NCBI GenBank assembly: GCA_015472025.1
Contig: BNHL01000001.1
Span: 3,522,001-3,586,000, forward strand
Direction: 5' to 3'
Source of the DNA: Cytophagales bacterium WSM2-2
GTDB taxonomy: Bacteria > Bacteroidota > Bacteroidia > Cytophagales > Cyclobacteriaceae
Length of the DNA stretch: 64,000 nucleotides
The number at the start of each line of letters is the position of its first letter. Within the stretch, counting starts at the first letter, position 1. Position numbers and translations under genes: made by a program. The notes under the pieces were generated by a model. It searched no databases. It was not told where the DNA came from and saw only the letters and a list, made by a program, of their open reading frames with translations. Below, piece by piece: positions 9,260 through 19,001 of this stretch.

Positions 9260-10927
9260 ATGAAAGAACAGAACACTTATGATGCGATTGTGGTGGGCTC
9301 TGGGATCAGTGGTGGCTGGGCTGCCAAAGAGTTGTGCGAGAAGGGGCTGAAAGTACTGATGCTTGAACGGGGCGCTAACGTTGAGCACCCCAACTATCCG
9401 ACAGCAACAAAAGATCCATGGGAATTCAAATGCAGGTTCAACCTGACAACGGAGGACAGGAAAAAGCATTTCATTCAAAGCAGGCACTGGTCGTTTCGCG
9501 AAGACAATAAACACTTTTACATCAATGACCAGGAAAATCCTTATGATGAAAAGAAACGGTTTGACTGGATACGCGGTGATGTCGTAGGCGGTCGCTCCTT
9601 GCTTTGGTCGCGTGCCTGCTACCGGTGGAGCGATCTGGATTTTGAAGCAAACCGGAAAGAAGGCATAGGTATCGACTGGCCTATACGGTATAAAGACATT
9701 GCACCCTGGTATGACTATGTTGAATCGTTCATTGGAGTGAGTGGTCAGCGCGAGGGGATACCTCATCTTCCGGATGGGAATTTTCTTCCTCCCTTCGAGA
9801 TGAACTGTGTTGAAAAAGTCTTTAAAGAAAAAATCGAAAGCCGCTTCAGCGACCGGAAGGTGATCATGGGAAGAACGGCCAATCTCACACAGCAGATTCA
9901 AGCAAGGGGCCAGTGCCAGGCGCGTGATCTTTGTCATCGCGGTTGCCCTTATGGTGCTTACTTTAGTACCAACGCCAGCACGATGCCGGCTGCATTTGCT
10001 ACAGGCAATCTTACACTACGTCCACATTCACTGGTGAACAAAGTGTTGTACGATGACCAAAAGAAAAGAGCAACGGGCGTGGAGATCATTGATACGGAAA
10101 CTAATGAGACGCATGAGTTTAACGCACGTCTTATTTTTCTGAACGCATCTACGGTAGCCACTTCATTCATTTTGCTCAACTCAGTCTCTTCGCGTTTTCC
10201 AAATGGTCTCGGCAATGACAGCGACCAAGTGGGGCGCAACCTGATGGACCACCACAAGGGTGTGACTGCAGTAGCCAACGTGGAGGGCTATGAAGATTTC
10301 TACTACAGTGGCCGCAGGCCTGTCAGTATTTATATTCCCCGTTTCAGGAATGTGAATAAGAAAGACGCTGACTTCTTGCGCGGATATCATTTTGGTGGTA
10401 GCGCTTACCGTACCAAAAATTTTGACAGCAGTGAAATCGGTGCACCCCTCAAGCAGGTGATGGCTGTGCCGGGCGGATGGCAGATGAGTTTGTATGCGTT
10501 TGGAGAATGTTTGCCTTATGCTGATAACCGTGTTACACTGAATCATAACAAGAAAGATAAATGGGGAAGGCCCGTGGTTGCCGTGGACTGTGAATTCAAA
10601 GAGAATGAACGTGCGATGAATGCCGATATCAGCGGAGTGGCGGGTGAGCTGCTTGAAGCCGCTGGATTCAAAGATGTGAAAGTATACAAAGGCATGTCGT
10701 TTCCGGGCAACTCTAACCACGAGATGGGAACAGCCAGGATGGGTAACGATCCGCGAACATCGGTGCTGAACGCGTTCAACCAGATGCACGAAGTAAAAAA
10801 CGTTTTTATCACCGACGGCTCATGCATGACTTCGGCCTCGTGCGTAAATCCATCGCTTACATATATGGCGCTTACGGCCAGGGCCTGTGACTATGCTGTG
10901 AAAGAATTGAACAAGCTTAACATCTGA
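9260..10927 (+). CDS. GMC-family FAD oxidoreductase (gluconate 2-dehydrogenase large-subunit type)
   Basis: A 555-residue FAD-dependent alcohol or sugar dehydrogenase. The Rossmann motif is VVGSGISGGWAAKEL with the acidic residue in MLERG. A cysteine cluster occurs in GQCQARDLCHRGCPYG, and the C-terminal catalytic block shows NSNHEMGTARMG and SASCVNPSLTYM. I chose ATG at 9260; an in-frame ATG at 9221 adds 13 polar residues before the FAD fold. In related loci a small gluconate dehydrogenase subunit 3 gene is adjacent, but none is present here. Substrate unknown. Confidence 0.88.
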   Translation: MKEQNTYDAIVVGSGISGGWAAKELCEKGLKVLMLERGANVEHPNYPTATKDPWEFKCRFNLTTEDRKKHFIQSRHWSFREDNKHFYINDQENPYDEKKRFDWIRGDVVGGRSLLWSRACYRWSDLDFEANRKEGIGIDWPIRYKDIAPWYDYVESFIGVSGQREGIPHLPDGNFLPPFEMNCVEKVFKEKIESRFSDRKVIMGRTANLTQQIQARGQCQARDLCHRGCPYGAYFSTNASTMPAAFATGNLTLRPHSLVNKVLYDDQKKRATGVEIIDTETNETHEFNARLIFLNASTVATSFILLNSVSSRFPNGLGNDSDQVGRNLMDHHKGVTAVANVEGYEDFYYSGRRPVSIYIPRFRNVNKKDADFLRGYHFGGSAYRTKNFDSSEIGAPLKQVMAVPGGWQMSLYAFGECLPYADNRVTLNHNKKDKWGRPVVAVDCEFKENERAMNADISGVAGELLEAAGFKDVKVYKGMSFPGNSNHEMGTARMGNDPRTSVLNAFNQMHEVKNVFITDGSCMTSASCVNPSLTYMALTARACDYAVKELNKLNI

Positions 10928-11000
10928 GTAAAGAATTCAAAATATCCTAAAGTAAATCTTCTGTATCTTTAGGAAGACGACCACGACTTAACGAATAAAT

Positions 11001-11354
11001 ATGAAAATAGTCAGCGGAGCTCTTATCCTTGTCACGGTTTTCTTAAGCGTCAAGCACGGGTGGGCAGGAATTACCAATACGATGAGCCCGGAGGAAACCA
11101 AAATGATCAATGACTTGGGCATCAACAAACCGATGCTTCTCGCGCTGAGTGTGATCAATCTTATTATCGGACTTCTTATCCTTTTTCCACAAACTTTTTT
11201 TATCGCCAACGTGGTCAATGCGGTTGTCATCCTTTTGATCATGAGCATGGCCCTCAAAACAGGTAACATGAAAACGGCACTGATCGAGATCCCTTTTCTC
11301 CTGATGCCGCTGGTGCTGATTTATTTGGGGCACCCGTTTAAAGCCGGAAGTTGA
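11001..11354 (+). CDS. Small DoxX-like membrane protein
   Basis: A 117-residue protein with four hydrophobic segments (from MKIVSGALILVTVFLSVKHG to PFLLMPLVLIYLGHPF). The organisation resembles small DoxX-like proteins, including the short loop GWAGI after helix one. It follows the GMC gene by 73 bases. No catalytic residue can be assigned. Confidence 0.55.
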   Translation: MKIVSGALILVTVFLSVKHGWAGITNTMSPEETKMINDLGINKPMLLALSVINLIIGLLILFPQTFFIANVVNAVVILLIMSMALKTGNMKTALIEIPFLLMPLVLIYLGHPFKAGS

Positions 11355-11446
11355 AATTGAAGCGCTGAAAAGAGTTTTGGATTAATTCCCTATTTTTAGT
11401 GAAAATATTGTCTTTAATCTTTTCTAACTATCAAAAGGACTGACTC

Positions 11447-12061
11447 GTGAAATGGCTATTGTTTGTCACTTTTTGTCTGATTGCCGGGATTGCCGAGGGG
11501 CAAAACCATCGTAAAGCTTATAATCAGAACCGTTATTATAATCCCAGGGTGCGAAGCAGTATCTACGAAGAGGGGATGGGTAGTTTCGGCATGGGTATTG
11601 GCCTTGACTATGGAGGGGTAGGCGGGCGTTTTATGTTTATCCCTGAACCTCATATCGGTTTGTTTGCCGGTGGAGGCTTTGCTCTTGCAGGGTTCGGTTA
11701 CAATTTCGGAGGGATGCTTCGTCTAATGCCACAAAAAAAGTTTACACCAACTATTGCAGGGATGTTTGGGACTAACGCTGCCATTTTTGCCACGGGAACT
11801 GCAACTACAACGGGGGCTGGCGGCACTACTGTTACGCAGCCGGGTCTCAGTAAAATGTATTTCGGTCCTTCCATCAGTGTGGGACTCATCGTCAGGTCAC
11901 TGAAGTATCAGGGCAGGTATTTGCATTTCCAGGTGGCAATGCCTTTCCGCACGTCTGATTACCAAACCGATCTTGACGCCAGCAAGGCGGCAGGTTTCAA
12001 ACCATACTATCTTCCAGGAGCCGTAGTGGCCAGTATTGGGTATCATTTCGGGATTGAATAG
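11447..12061 (+). CDS. Secreted outer-membrane-like protein
   Basis: A 204-residue protein with a signal peptide (MKWLLFVTFCLIAGIAEGQ). The start is GTG at 11447; no ATG is available in frame. The mature part is glycine-rich with alternating aromatic residues (GMGIGLDYGGVGGRF, FGYNFGGMLRL) and ends HFGIE, which resembles a small outer-membrane beta-barrel. A low-complexity stretch ATGTATTTGAGGTTV lies in one loop. Function unknown. Confidence 0.6.
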   Translation: MKWLLFVTFCLIAGIAEGQNHRKAYNQNRYYNPRVRSSIYEEGMGSFGMGIGLDYGGVGGRFMFIPEPHIGLFAGGGFALAGFGYNFGGMLRLMPQKKFTPTIAGMFGTNAAIFATGTATTTGAGGTTVTQPGLSKMYFGPSISVGLIVRSLKYQGRYLHFQVAMPFRTSDYQTDLDASKAAGFKPYYLPGAVVASIGYHFGIE

Positions 12062-12088
12062 TTTTGGGCAACCAAAACAAACTCAATC

Positions 12089-12535
12089 ATGGACCTGGAA
12101 ATTCTACTGCGCTATATTCATTTCATCAGCATCTTCGCTATCGTTGGATCCCTTACATCTGAGCACTTGTTGCTTAAGAAGGAATTAACAAGAGATGAAG
12201 TAGGGCGACTGGCGCGAATAGACATGGTGTATGGAATAGCCGCACTCACTTTGCTTATTGCAGGATTAACGCTTTGGCTCGGCAGCATAGGCAAACCCGC
12301 CATCTACTATACCAAGAACTGGATATTTCATACGAAGATTACACTGTTCCTGATTATCGGATTACTGTCTATTTATCCAACTATTTTTTTCATCAAAAAC
12401 AGAAAGGGAAAAGCAGACGAGAAAATTACTATTCCCAAATCTATTTTCTGGATGCTTCGCATAGAGCTGATGTTACTTTTTATTATTCCTCTTCTGGCCG
12501 GATTGATGGCGCGTGGTATTGGATTTTTCGGTTGA
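12089..12535 (+). CDS. DUF2214-like membrane protein
   Basis: A 148-residue membrane protein with four hydrophobic segments. It begins MDLEILLRYIHFISIFAIVG, has a conserved histidine in SEHLLLKKEL and the motif WIFHTKITLFLIIG, as in the DUF2214 family. Its histidines within membrane segments are reminiscent of cytochrome-like membrane proteins, but haem binding is inference only. A 15-base inverted repeat lies after it, between this gene and the convergent acyltransferase. Confidence 0.65.
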   Translation: MDLEILLRYIHFISIFAIVGSLTSEHLLLKKELTRDEVGRLARIDMVYGIAALTLLIAGLTLWLGSIGKPAIYYTKNWIFHTKITLFLIIGLLSIYPTIFFIKNRKGKADEKITIPKSIFWMLRIELMLLFIIPLLAGLMARGIGFFG

Positions 12536-12543
12536 GGGACTAG

Positions 12544-12610
12544 CTTCGACAAGCTCAGCTTGACATTGTTTCGACTGAATTGATGTGGTGTCGAACTGAG
12601 CTTGTCGAAG
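12544..12610. repeat. 15-base inverted repeat between convergent genes
   Basis: CTTCGACAAGCTCAG (12544-12558) is perfectly inverted at 12596-12610, and the complementarity continues imperfectly inward. It lies between the 3' ends of the DUF2214-like and acyltransferase genes. The arm resembles a common dispersed intergenic palindrome in Bacteroidota. It may act as a bidirectional transcription stop; there are no strong T-runs. Confidence 0.7.
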
Positions 12611-12629
12611 TTTGGATGTTGATTGAGAC

Positions 12630-13754
12630 TTACAATCCTCTGCCACCGGTCAATACGCCATAAACCGCAGGTGAAACTTTGCGAAGCACAACGCCCACAA
12701 TCACACTTAACGCCACTAACATCAAAGGCAAAAGTATAAATGTGATCATCCGGTAGCCGGGCATATAATTTAACCATTCAAACACCCCATTGATAAGTAT
12801 GGCCACGAATGGTGCATGAATTACATAAATCATGAATGAAAAATCAGAAAGCCACACAAACCATTGCTGTCGCATGAACCAGCGAACGAGGCTCTCAAGG
12901 GAGTACCAACAAGCGATGAGTCCGCTGAATACGGTGACCTTGTGCAACACATTGATGGAAAAATAAACTGAGTTACCGATCAGGTGAATTCCTTCAAAGG
13001 CAAGATAAGTTTTTACGAAAGCAGCGAATAAAAAAGTAATCATCCAAAATACTGGGTTAGTGAATCGTGAAGGTGCGCTGATATCGAAATTGAATTTCTG
13101 AATCCACACCCCGAGTGAAAAGAACAGCAGTCCCTCACCTTCGACTAATCCGAAGTTGGCAGTAGCAAGCCATAATAAACCATCGATGGTGAAAAAGATG
13201 ATGCGTGGAATCTTATTCATTACGCACCAGCGAATGAATGGAAACGCAATGTTATAGATCAGCAGTACGCGGATAAACCACAGCTGATAGGCGACTGGAG
13301 CTAAAAGCCATCGTCCGAGGATTTCGTACCAGCGATATTCGTGTACCATCATCCGGGTTTGATCTATTTGCAGTACATGCGAATCAACAACGAGGTGACG
13401 TGTGTAAGGAAAAACCTCCATAAGATATGTTATAGCTATAGCGATCGTGCTCCACAACAGGTAAGGTGCCAACAGTGTTTTCACACGCTTGCCAATCCGT
13501 TGCTTGTTAGGTTTTGTGTCGTGCAGTGAATACAGGTAACCCGAGATAATAAAGAGCATGGGGATGCGAAACCGGAGCAAGCCATTAGCAAACAAGTATT
13601 CCGTGAAGGAGGTAAGGGTCATGGTCTCGTTAGGGGTAGTCCAGGGCTGCAGGTAGCGCAATTCCAGGTTGTATCCATGTACGAAAACAAGGAAAAACAT
13701 AGATACAAAAGACCAGAACCTGAATTTTTGGCTGAGAAATGGAGTCAACATCAT
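12630..13754 (-). CDS. Acyltransferase family 3 membrane protein
   Basis: A 374-residue polytopic protein with about ten membrane segments. The fold and motifs fit the acyltransferase 3 family, which moves acyl groups onto extracytoplasmic glycans: an early histidine in FLVFVHGYNLE, the RFRIPMLFIISGYLYSL block, and a late SFMIYVIHAPFVAILI block. No glycan operon is next to it, so the acceptor is unknown. It is transcribed toward the DUF2214-like gene, with the inverted repeat at 12544-12610 in between. Confidence 0.83.
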   Translation of the reverse strand: MMLTPFLSQKFRFWSFVSMFFLVFVHGYNLELRYLQPWTTPNETMTLTSFTEYLFANGLLRFRIPMLFIISGYLYSLHDTKPNKQRIGKRVKTLLAPYLLWSTIAIAITYLMEVFPYTRHLVVDSHVLQIDQTRMMVHEYRWYEILGRWLLAPVAYQLWFIRVLLIYNIAFPFIRWCVMNKIPRIIFFTIDGLLWLATANFGLVEGEGLLFFSLGVWIQKFNFDISAPSRFTNPVFWMITFLFAAFVKTYLAFEGIHLIGNSVYFSINVLHKVTVFSGLIACWYSLESLVRWFMRQQWFVWLSDFSFMIYVIHAPFVAILINGVFEWLNYMPGYRMITFILLPLMLVALSVIVGVVLRKVSPAVYGVLTGGRGL

Positions 13755-13891
13755 CGAAATAGAAAATTCCTAAGGTTTAAGATAAGTAATATTCCACCTC
13801 CACACAGGTAAGTTCTGGACAGTTCTTGCACTTTCAGGCCATCGTTTATTTGATAATTTTACCCCGACCCGAAAACCTATTCACTCGACCT

Positions 13892-15919
13892 ATGATAAGA
13901 TGGTTGGCGCTATCTATTGCTTTTTTTTTAACTTTTTACGATGCTTTCTGCCAGCGTGAAGCTGACAGTCTGATCCAGAAACTCAGCAGTAAAAACCTTC
14001 CCTTCCTGGACAAGCAATTGCTCCAATTAGTGGACTATAATTTTCTAAAGAAATTTATTTCAAAAGAGTCGGATCGGTCACAGCTGTTGAATTCATTTGC
14101 CGAAAAAGCTATTGCGGCTACTTCCAGATGGGAGAAAGGCAAGCGGGCCATTGTACTTGCCCGCATGGGTGAGGTGCTGGTGCGTGAACACACGGGCGGA
14201 AAGGGTTACACTTACATTGGTCAGGCACATGACCTGGTGAAAGGCAAACCCGGACCTGAAGCCACGTATACTTACTTTATGTATGCCGAGACCTTCAAAG
14301 GCCTCAATCGTTTAGACTCTGCAATTTACTACGCAGGCAAAGCACTGGAGCAGGCTGAACTCCTGAAGGAAGACAGTACGATCAAACGATCATTGGAACA
14401 AATGGGAAATCTTTGCTACAAAGCACAGTTTCATTCGAAGTCAGCATTCTATTATAAAAAACTGGTAAATCATCCGCTGAGTAGCATTCGTGACAAACGC
14501 GGGTTTCTCAATACGATAGGTCTTACATTCCGTAATCGGAAGTTACATGATTCTGCAGTGTACTATTTTGAGCGAAGTCTGAAGTACTCTATTGAACTTA
14601 AGGACACCACCTGGATCGGGTTGCTTCATGGAAATATCGGATACTCTTACTTTTTGCAAAAGGATTATGGTAAGGCTCTTCCGGGATTACTTGTTGATTC
14701 GAAGTACAGCCTTAAGAAGAAAAACAAGATGAGTGCCATCAGTGCGCTTCATTCCATTGTGGAAATTTATCTTACTCAAAATAAGATGAAGCTAGCGAAA
14801 CAGTATTACGATACAATGTCACATTACTTCAGGGGAGAAAAGAACTCGGACATCCAGTTGGATTACTACAAAGCTTCAGCTGACTTCTACCAGAAAGCAA
14901 ATCGACCCGATAGTGCTGTTAAGTTTCTTCAACTTTACCTGACCTTGAATGACAGTCTCAATGCGCAACAATACAACCTCAATGCAGCACAACTCGAATC
15001 ACTTTTTGAATTTGACCGGCAGGTTGCACAAATCAAAGAACTGGAACGGTTTAATGCTGCTCAGTCAAAAGAAAATGCGTTGAAGAACTACTTTCTGCTT
15101 ACTACCATTGTCATCATCGCGTTGGCTGGCGGACTGATCTATGGCCAGTACCGCAACAACAAATTCAAGAACGAAACCAATGGTCTTCTGAGAAGCAGAA
15201 ATGAACAGATTGAATTTCAAGCCGATCACCTTAATAAACTTAATGCAACTAAAGACAAGCTCTTTGCCATCATTGGTCATGACTTGCGCGGACCTATCAA
15301 TTCGTTGAAGGGGTTAATGAACCTGGTGAAGAAGCAAATGATCAGCAAAGATGAGTTTGAAGTGTTTCTGGTTAAACTGCAAAACAATGTGGAGCAAGTG
15401 CACCTGATGCTTAATAATCTACTGCTGTGGTCTGGCAGCCAGCTCAACGGGTTGAAGAGCAAGCCTGAGCCTATTGCTATAAAGAGCCTGGTTGCAGAAA
15501 ATTTTGAGTTGCTCCATGAGGAGGCAATGATGAAGAAAATTGCCCTCGAAAACCAAGTTGATGCAGAAACTCGTGTGCTGGCAGACCCCGATCATTTGCG
15601 CCTGGTGCTTCGAAACCTTGTTGGAAATGCCATCAAATTCACAAACAATGGAGGCCGTATCACGGTGAATAGCAATAGCGAGAATGAGAAAGTAATCATC
15701 ACAGTTAAAGATACCGGCATAGGCATGTCAGAGGAGACAAAGAGTCACATCTTTCAATCAGCAGCTTCCTATTCGACCAGTGGGACAGATGGGGAGAAGG
15801 GTACTGGTCTTGGTCTCTTCTTGTGTAAAGAAGTCATCGAAAAAAACGGAGGCACCATCTGGGCCGACAGTGGACCGAATGGTACCTCGATGAAATTTTC
15901 GCTTCCTGTCGCTCAGTAA
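13892..15919 (+). CDS. TPR-containing sensor histidine kinase
   Basis: A 675-residue membrane kinase. The start at 13892 gives a signal peptide (MIRWLALSIAFFLTFYDAFCQ); the upstream TTG at 13826 adds 22 unlikely residues. The periplasmic part consists of TPR repeats (for example RLDSAIYYAGKALEQAEL and KLHDSAVYYFERSLKYSIEL). A membrane segment (YFLLTTIVIIALAGGLIYG) is followed by a short coiled coil, a HisKA domain with IGHDLRGPINSLKG, and a HATPase with NLVGNAIKFTNNGG, DTGIGM and GTGLGLFLCKEV. No response regulator is adjacent, so it is an orphan kinase. It converges on the dienelactone hydrolase gene with a three-base gap. Confidence 0.92.
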   Translation: MIRWLALSIAFFLTFYDAFCQREADSLIQKLSSKNLPFLDKQLLQLVDYNFLKKFISKESDRSQLLNSFAEKAIAATSRWEKGKRAIVLARMGEVLVREHTGGKGYTYIGQAHDLVKGKPGPEATYTYFMYAETFKGLNRLDSAIYYAGKALEQAELLKEDSTIKRSLEQMGNLCYKAQFHSKSAFYYKKLVNHPLSSIRDKRGFLNTIGLTFRNRKLHDSAVYYFERSLKYSIELKDTTWIGLLHGNIGYSYFLQKDYGKALPGLLVDSKYSLKKKNKMSAISALHSIVEIYLTQNKMKLAKQYYDTMSHYFRGEKNSDIQLDYYKASADFYQKANRPDSAVKFLQLYLTLNDSLNAQQYNLNAAQLESLFEFDRQVAQIKELERFNAAQSKENALKNYFLLTTIVIIALAGGLIYGQYRNNKFKNETNGLLRSRNEQIEFQADHLNKLNATKDKLFAIIGHDLRGPINSLKGLMNLVKKQMISKDEFEVFLVKLQNNVEQVHLMLNNLLLWSGSQLNGLKSKPEPIAIKSLVAENFELLHEEAMMKKIALENQVDAETRVLADPDHLRLVLRNLVGNAIKFTNNGGRITVNSNSENEKVIITVKDTGIGMSEETKSHIFQSAASYSTSGTDGEKGTGLGLFLCKEVIEKNGGTIWADSGPNGTSMKFSLPVAQ

Positions 15920-15922
15920 CTT

Positions 15923-16780
15923 TTAGGCTAGTTCTTTCTTGAACAATGCGATGGCGCGACTCCAGGCCAGTTTGGCGGCAGCTTCGTTATAGCGCGTAGG
16001 AGCGGTGTCATTGTTGAAAGCGTGTTGCGCTCCATCATAGACAAAAATTTCATAGCGGACGCCTGCTTTTTTTAATGCTTCTTCATATGCCGGGATTCCT
16101 GCGTTGATACGTTCGTCCAGTCCACCATAGTGACATTGTACAACTGCCTTGATTTTGGGTACATCGGCAGCTTCCGGTTGACGGCCATAAAAAGGAACAG
16201 CTACTTTTAATGTCGGCACATTTACTGCCAATTGGTTGGCAAGGGCTCCTCCCCAGCAGAATCCAATGCATCCGGATTTCCCGGAATAATCTTTTCGTGT
16301 GGCCAGGTAATCAAATCCTTTTACAAAGTTTGCAAGATTATCAGCTGCTACAATTTTGGCGAACAGATCACGTGCTTTGTCGGTATCGGCTGGAGTTCCG
16401 CCTTGCGGGCCTAAAGCATCCGGAGCAAAAGCAAGAAAACCCTCAAGCGCCATACGCCTGGTAACATCCTCGATGTGCGGATTCAGACCGCGGTTTTCGT
16501 GGATGACCATCACGGCAGGATATTTTTTGTCTTCTTTAGGGCGCGCCACGTATGCTTTCATCTCTCCATTCTGGCCAGCATAGGTGATGCGCTCCGTGAA
16601 CAGCCGACTATCTTCCTGAGAGATCGTTTGTGCGTTTGCATAATTTACCTCAATGAGTGGGAGCACGGCCATTGCAGCTGCTGTACTACCAGTGAGGGTG
16701 ATCAATTTTTTAAGAAATACTTCACGCGTGAGAGGTTTGTGCGTGTACTCATCATAGAGATTGATAATTCGCTGGTCCAT
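15923..16780 (-). CDS. Dienelactone hydrolase family protein
   Basis: A 285-residue alpha/beta hydrolase. The nucleophile is C175 in GFCWGGALANQ, with D222 in HYGGLDERI and H253 in AQHAFNND forming the triad typical of carboxymethylenebutenolidases. An N-terminal extension of about 50 residues contains a hydrophobic stretch (LITLTGSTAAAMAVLPLI), so it is probably exported, perhaps by the Tat route, although no twin arginine is seen. The physiological substrate is unknown. It lies downstream of the glycosyltransferase on the same strand, 129 bases apart. Confidence 0.87.
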   Translation of the reverse strand: MDQRIINLYDEYTHKPLTREVFLKKLITLTGSTAAAMAVLPLIEVNYANAQTISQEDSRLFTERITYAGQNGEMKAYVARPKEDKKYPAVMVIHENRGLNPHIEDVTRRMALEGFLAFAPDALGPQGGTPADTDKARDLFAKIVAADNLANFVKGFDYLATRKDYSGKSGCIGFCWGGALANQLAVNVPTLKVAVPFYGRQPEAADVPKIKAVVQCHYGGLDERINAGIPAYEEALKKAGVRYEIFVYDGAQHAFNNDTAPTRYNEAAAKLAWSRAIALFKKELA

Positions 16781-16909
16781 AGATGAAGGTTTTGTTTCCA
16801 GCTAAATTAAGAGGAAACTTAATCTATGCGCTATGCTGAAATGACCATCGGTCGATTTCTATGATATGAGACTGGCATTGACTACCAGGAAGGGCTCGGA
16901 GACGGTTTA

Positions 16910-18061
16910 TTATGAAGCTCTTTTTAATAAATGTGGAGTTGTAGCCACTTCAATGAAGGGCTTCAACTCCTGTATGGCTCTGATGTACTTATTAGCTACA
17001 ACCTTATCACTGAACTCGCGTTCCATTTTTTTTCGGCCACGGTCGCCCATGTATTGACGCAAGTCAGCTGGGATTTCCATCATCATCATCATTTTGTCGG
17101 CAAGATCTTCAGGATCCTGCAGTCGGCAGAGTAATCCATTGTATCCATCAAGCACTACCTGGCGGCAGCCGGCTACATCGGTAGTGACAATTGGCTTGGC
17201 TAAACAGGCTGCTTCCATGAGCGATCGTGGTGAACCTTCGCGGTAGGAGGGAAGAACAACGCAATCAGCTTTGTTGATATAAGGCCTGACATCATCTGTC
17301 TTGCCCAGGTATTCGATAAGTCCTTCTTTTATCCAGCTATTAATTACTTTTTCAGGAATGCCCCGCTTGTGCTCCGGATCTATTGCACCCAGCAACTGAA
17401 ATTTTGCCCACACTCCATGTGATTTCAATTGACGGATAGCTTCTACGTATTCACGGATTCCTTTGTCATAGATAAGGCGCGATACCATTAAGAATGTGAA
17501 CTGGCTGTTGTTGGATGCAGGTGCTGGGGTAAATTGTGAAACATCAATTCCGGATCCTGGCAGTACATCAACGATGTCCGGGGACACAATTTTGTTTTCT
17601 ATAAATAAGTGACTGTCTTCGGGATTTTGAAAAAAGACTTTGCGTGGAAAGCGGAACGCAATTTTATAAAGCATCTTGGCAATGGAGGACACAATCCCAT
17701 CTTTTAAGAATACAGTGCCGAGACCGCAAACATTATTGATTACCGGAATGCCCAAAGCGGCAGCTGCAAGTGTTCCGTAGATGTTTGGTTTTATAGTAAA
17801 GTGAAGAATGATATCAGGTCTTATTCTTTTGTAAATGAATCCCAATTCGGCTATCAGGGCAATGTCCTTGATGACGTTAGCTCCACGGCTGTCCATTGTC
17901 ACCTTATGATGGTGACATCCGGCATCCGTCAGGTAATGAGTGTAGTCGTCTACAGGTGCAATGGTGTGTACTTCATGCCCTTGCTCCAGCAGAGCCTTCA
18001 CAAAATTCATCCTGAAATTGTAAATGTTCCAGGAGGTATTCAATACGATAGCCACTTTCAT
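16910..18061 (-). CDS. Glycosyltransferase family 4
   Basis: A 383-residue GT-B fold retaining glycosyltransferase. The C-terminal domain shows GSGIDVSQFTP, FLMVSRLIYDKGIREYVEA and the EX7E-type block YREGSPRSLMEA followed by AKPIVTTDVAGCRQVV. The N-terminal acceptor domain contains LGIPVINNVCGLGTVF. It resembles enzymes of the PglA/EpsD kind that extend lipid-linked oligosaccharides, but no other glycan genes are beside it, so the acceptor is unknown. Confidence 0.87.
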   Translation of the reverse strand: MKVAIVLNTSWNIYNFRMNFVKALLEQGHEVHTIAPVDDYTHYLTDAGCHHHKVTMDSRGANVIKDIALIAELGFIYKRIRPDIILHFTIKPNIYGTLAAAALGIPVINNVCGLGTVFLKDGIVSSIAKMLYKIAFRFPRKVFFQNPEDSHLFIENKIVSPDIVDVLPGSGIDVSQFTPAPASNNSQFTFLMVSRLIYDKGIREYVEAIRQLKSHGVWAKFQLLGAIDPEHKRGIPEKVINSWIKEGLIEYLGKTDDVRPYINKADCVVLPSYREGSPRSLMEAACLAKPIVTTDVAGCRQVVLDGYNGLLCRLQDPEDLADKMMMMMEIPADLRQYMGDRGRKKMEREFSDKVVANKYIRAIQELKPFIEVATTPHLLKRAS

Positions 18062-18225
18062 AGAACTCCTTGTTTGCCGAATACAGTGGCAAGAATGAGG
18101 CCGTCCGGGCTTGGAATTCGAAATTGGGTCATTTTAGAGTGATTTTGATGACTAGAACTTTGCTTGTCTTCCCAATTCGGGAAGTGTTTGTCTCGTCATT
18201 GGGCTATTAAGATGGGCAGCATTAA

Positions 18226-18771
18226 TCAAATGACAATTTTGTAGTGATGCGACTTGAAAGTGCTGGAAACTTCATTTTGGAGACGAAAGCATTTTTGGAT
18301 TTCCCTGGTGTGACCATGCCCGTCTGATTCCATTATTAATTCATGCATCAGGACCGTAATTGTCCTTGACTTTGATGTCAATAACAGGCTCTGATTTTTG
18401 GAAAGGGTAAAATTCCGCGTTTCAAAAGGTTCAATATCGTAGCTCAAATAAGTTTGCGAATGCGTGGTTCCGCTTGGAACCAGGTTAAACAAGCATTCGA
18501 TCTTTAAATGGAATTTTTTGTCAGTTGTATTTTTGATGCTTAGTCGAACGCGAGGAATATATTCGATTGGAGGAGATACGTTGTAAAGTTCGCGCCATCT
18601 ACTGGGGCTGCCGGCCATCAATACCAGCGCTATCGACAATGAAAGGATAGTCAACGAGATGGCTTGACAATCAAAAATGAACAGGATGACACTTAAAATC
18701 CAAACAGCGGCAAATGCAAACATGTTTAGCCTGTGTAATATCCATTGCACTGCATCTGCCTTGGTTGGCAT
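18226..18771 (-). CDS. Membrane protein, function unknown
   Basis: A protein of 181 residues if started at 18771 (MPTKADAVQWILHRLNM); an in-frame ATG at 18855 adds 28 residues. Two hydrophobic segments (FAFAAVWILSVILFIF and ISLTILSLSIALVLMAG) are followed by a polar domain of beta-type sequence (RVRLSIKNTTDKKFHLKIEC) that looks like an immunoglobulin-like fold. No family recognised. It lies upstream of the glycosyltransferase on the same strand with a 164-base gap holding a small CTTCCC...GGGAAG palindrome. Confidence 0.5.
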   Translation of the reverse strand: MPTKADAVQWILHRLNMFAFAAVWILSVILFIFDCQAISLTILSLSIALVLMAGSPSRWRELYNVSPPIEYIPRVRLSIKNTTDKKFHLKIECLFNLVPSGTTHSQTYLSYDIEPFETRNFTLSKNQSLLLTSKSRTITVLMHELIMESDGHGHTREIQKCFRLQNEVSSTFKSHHYKIVI

Positions 18772-19001
18772 AGGCCCGATCAAACATTTGTAGCATTGAA
18801 TTATCAACAGAGTGCCATTTGACGTCAGGAATACATAGCAAAGTAGCTCTGTCATTTATGTTTGTAAGATTCGAATGGGGCATAAACATAAATGGTTTCG
18901 AATCGAAATGATTTTAAACCCTTTCTTACGGAGTTAATTACTTATCGAGTAGTAAGAATTAGTTATTCCGTACCAAGCCTTGCTATGAATTTCACCGATT
19001 G

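Noticed and set aside
9224..9937. Antisense ORF of 237 codons across the GMC gene
   Set aside because: Its composition and lack of family motifs, together with full overlap with a well-supported GMC gene on the other strand, mark it as a shadow. The same holds for 10181-10789.
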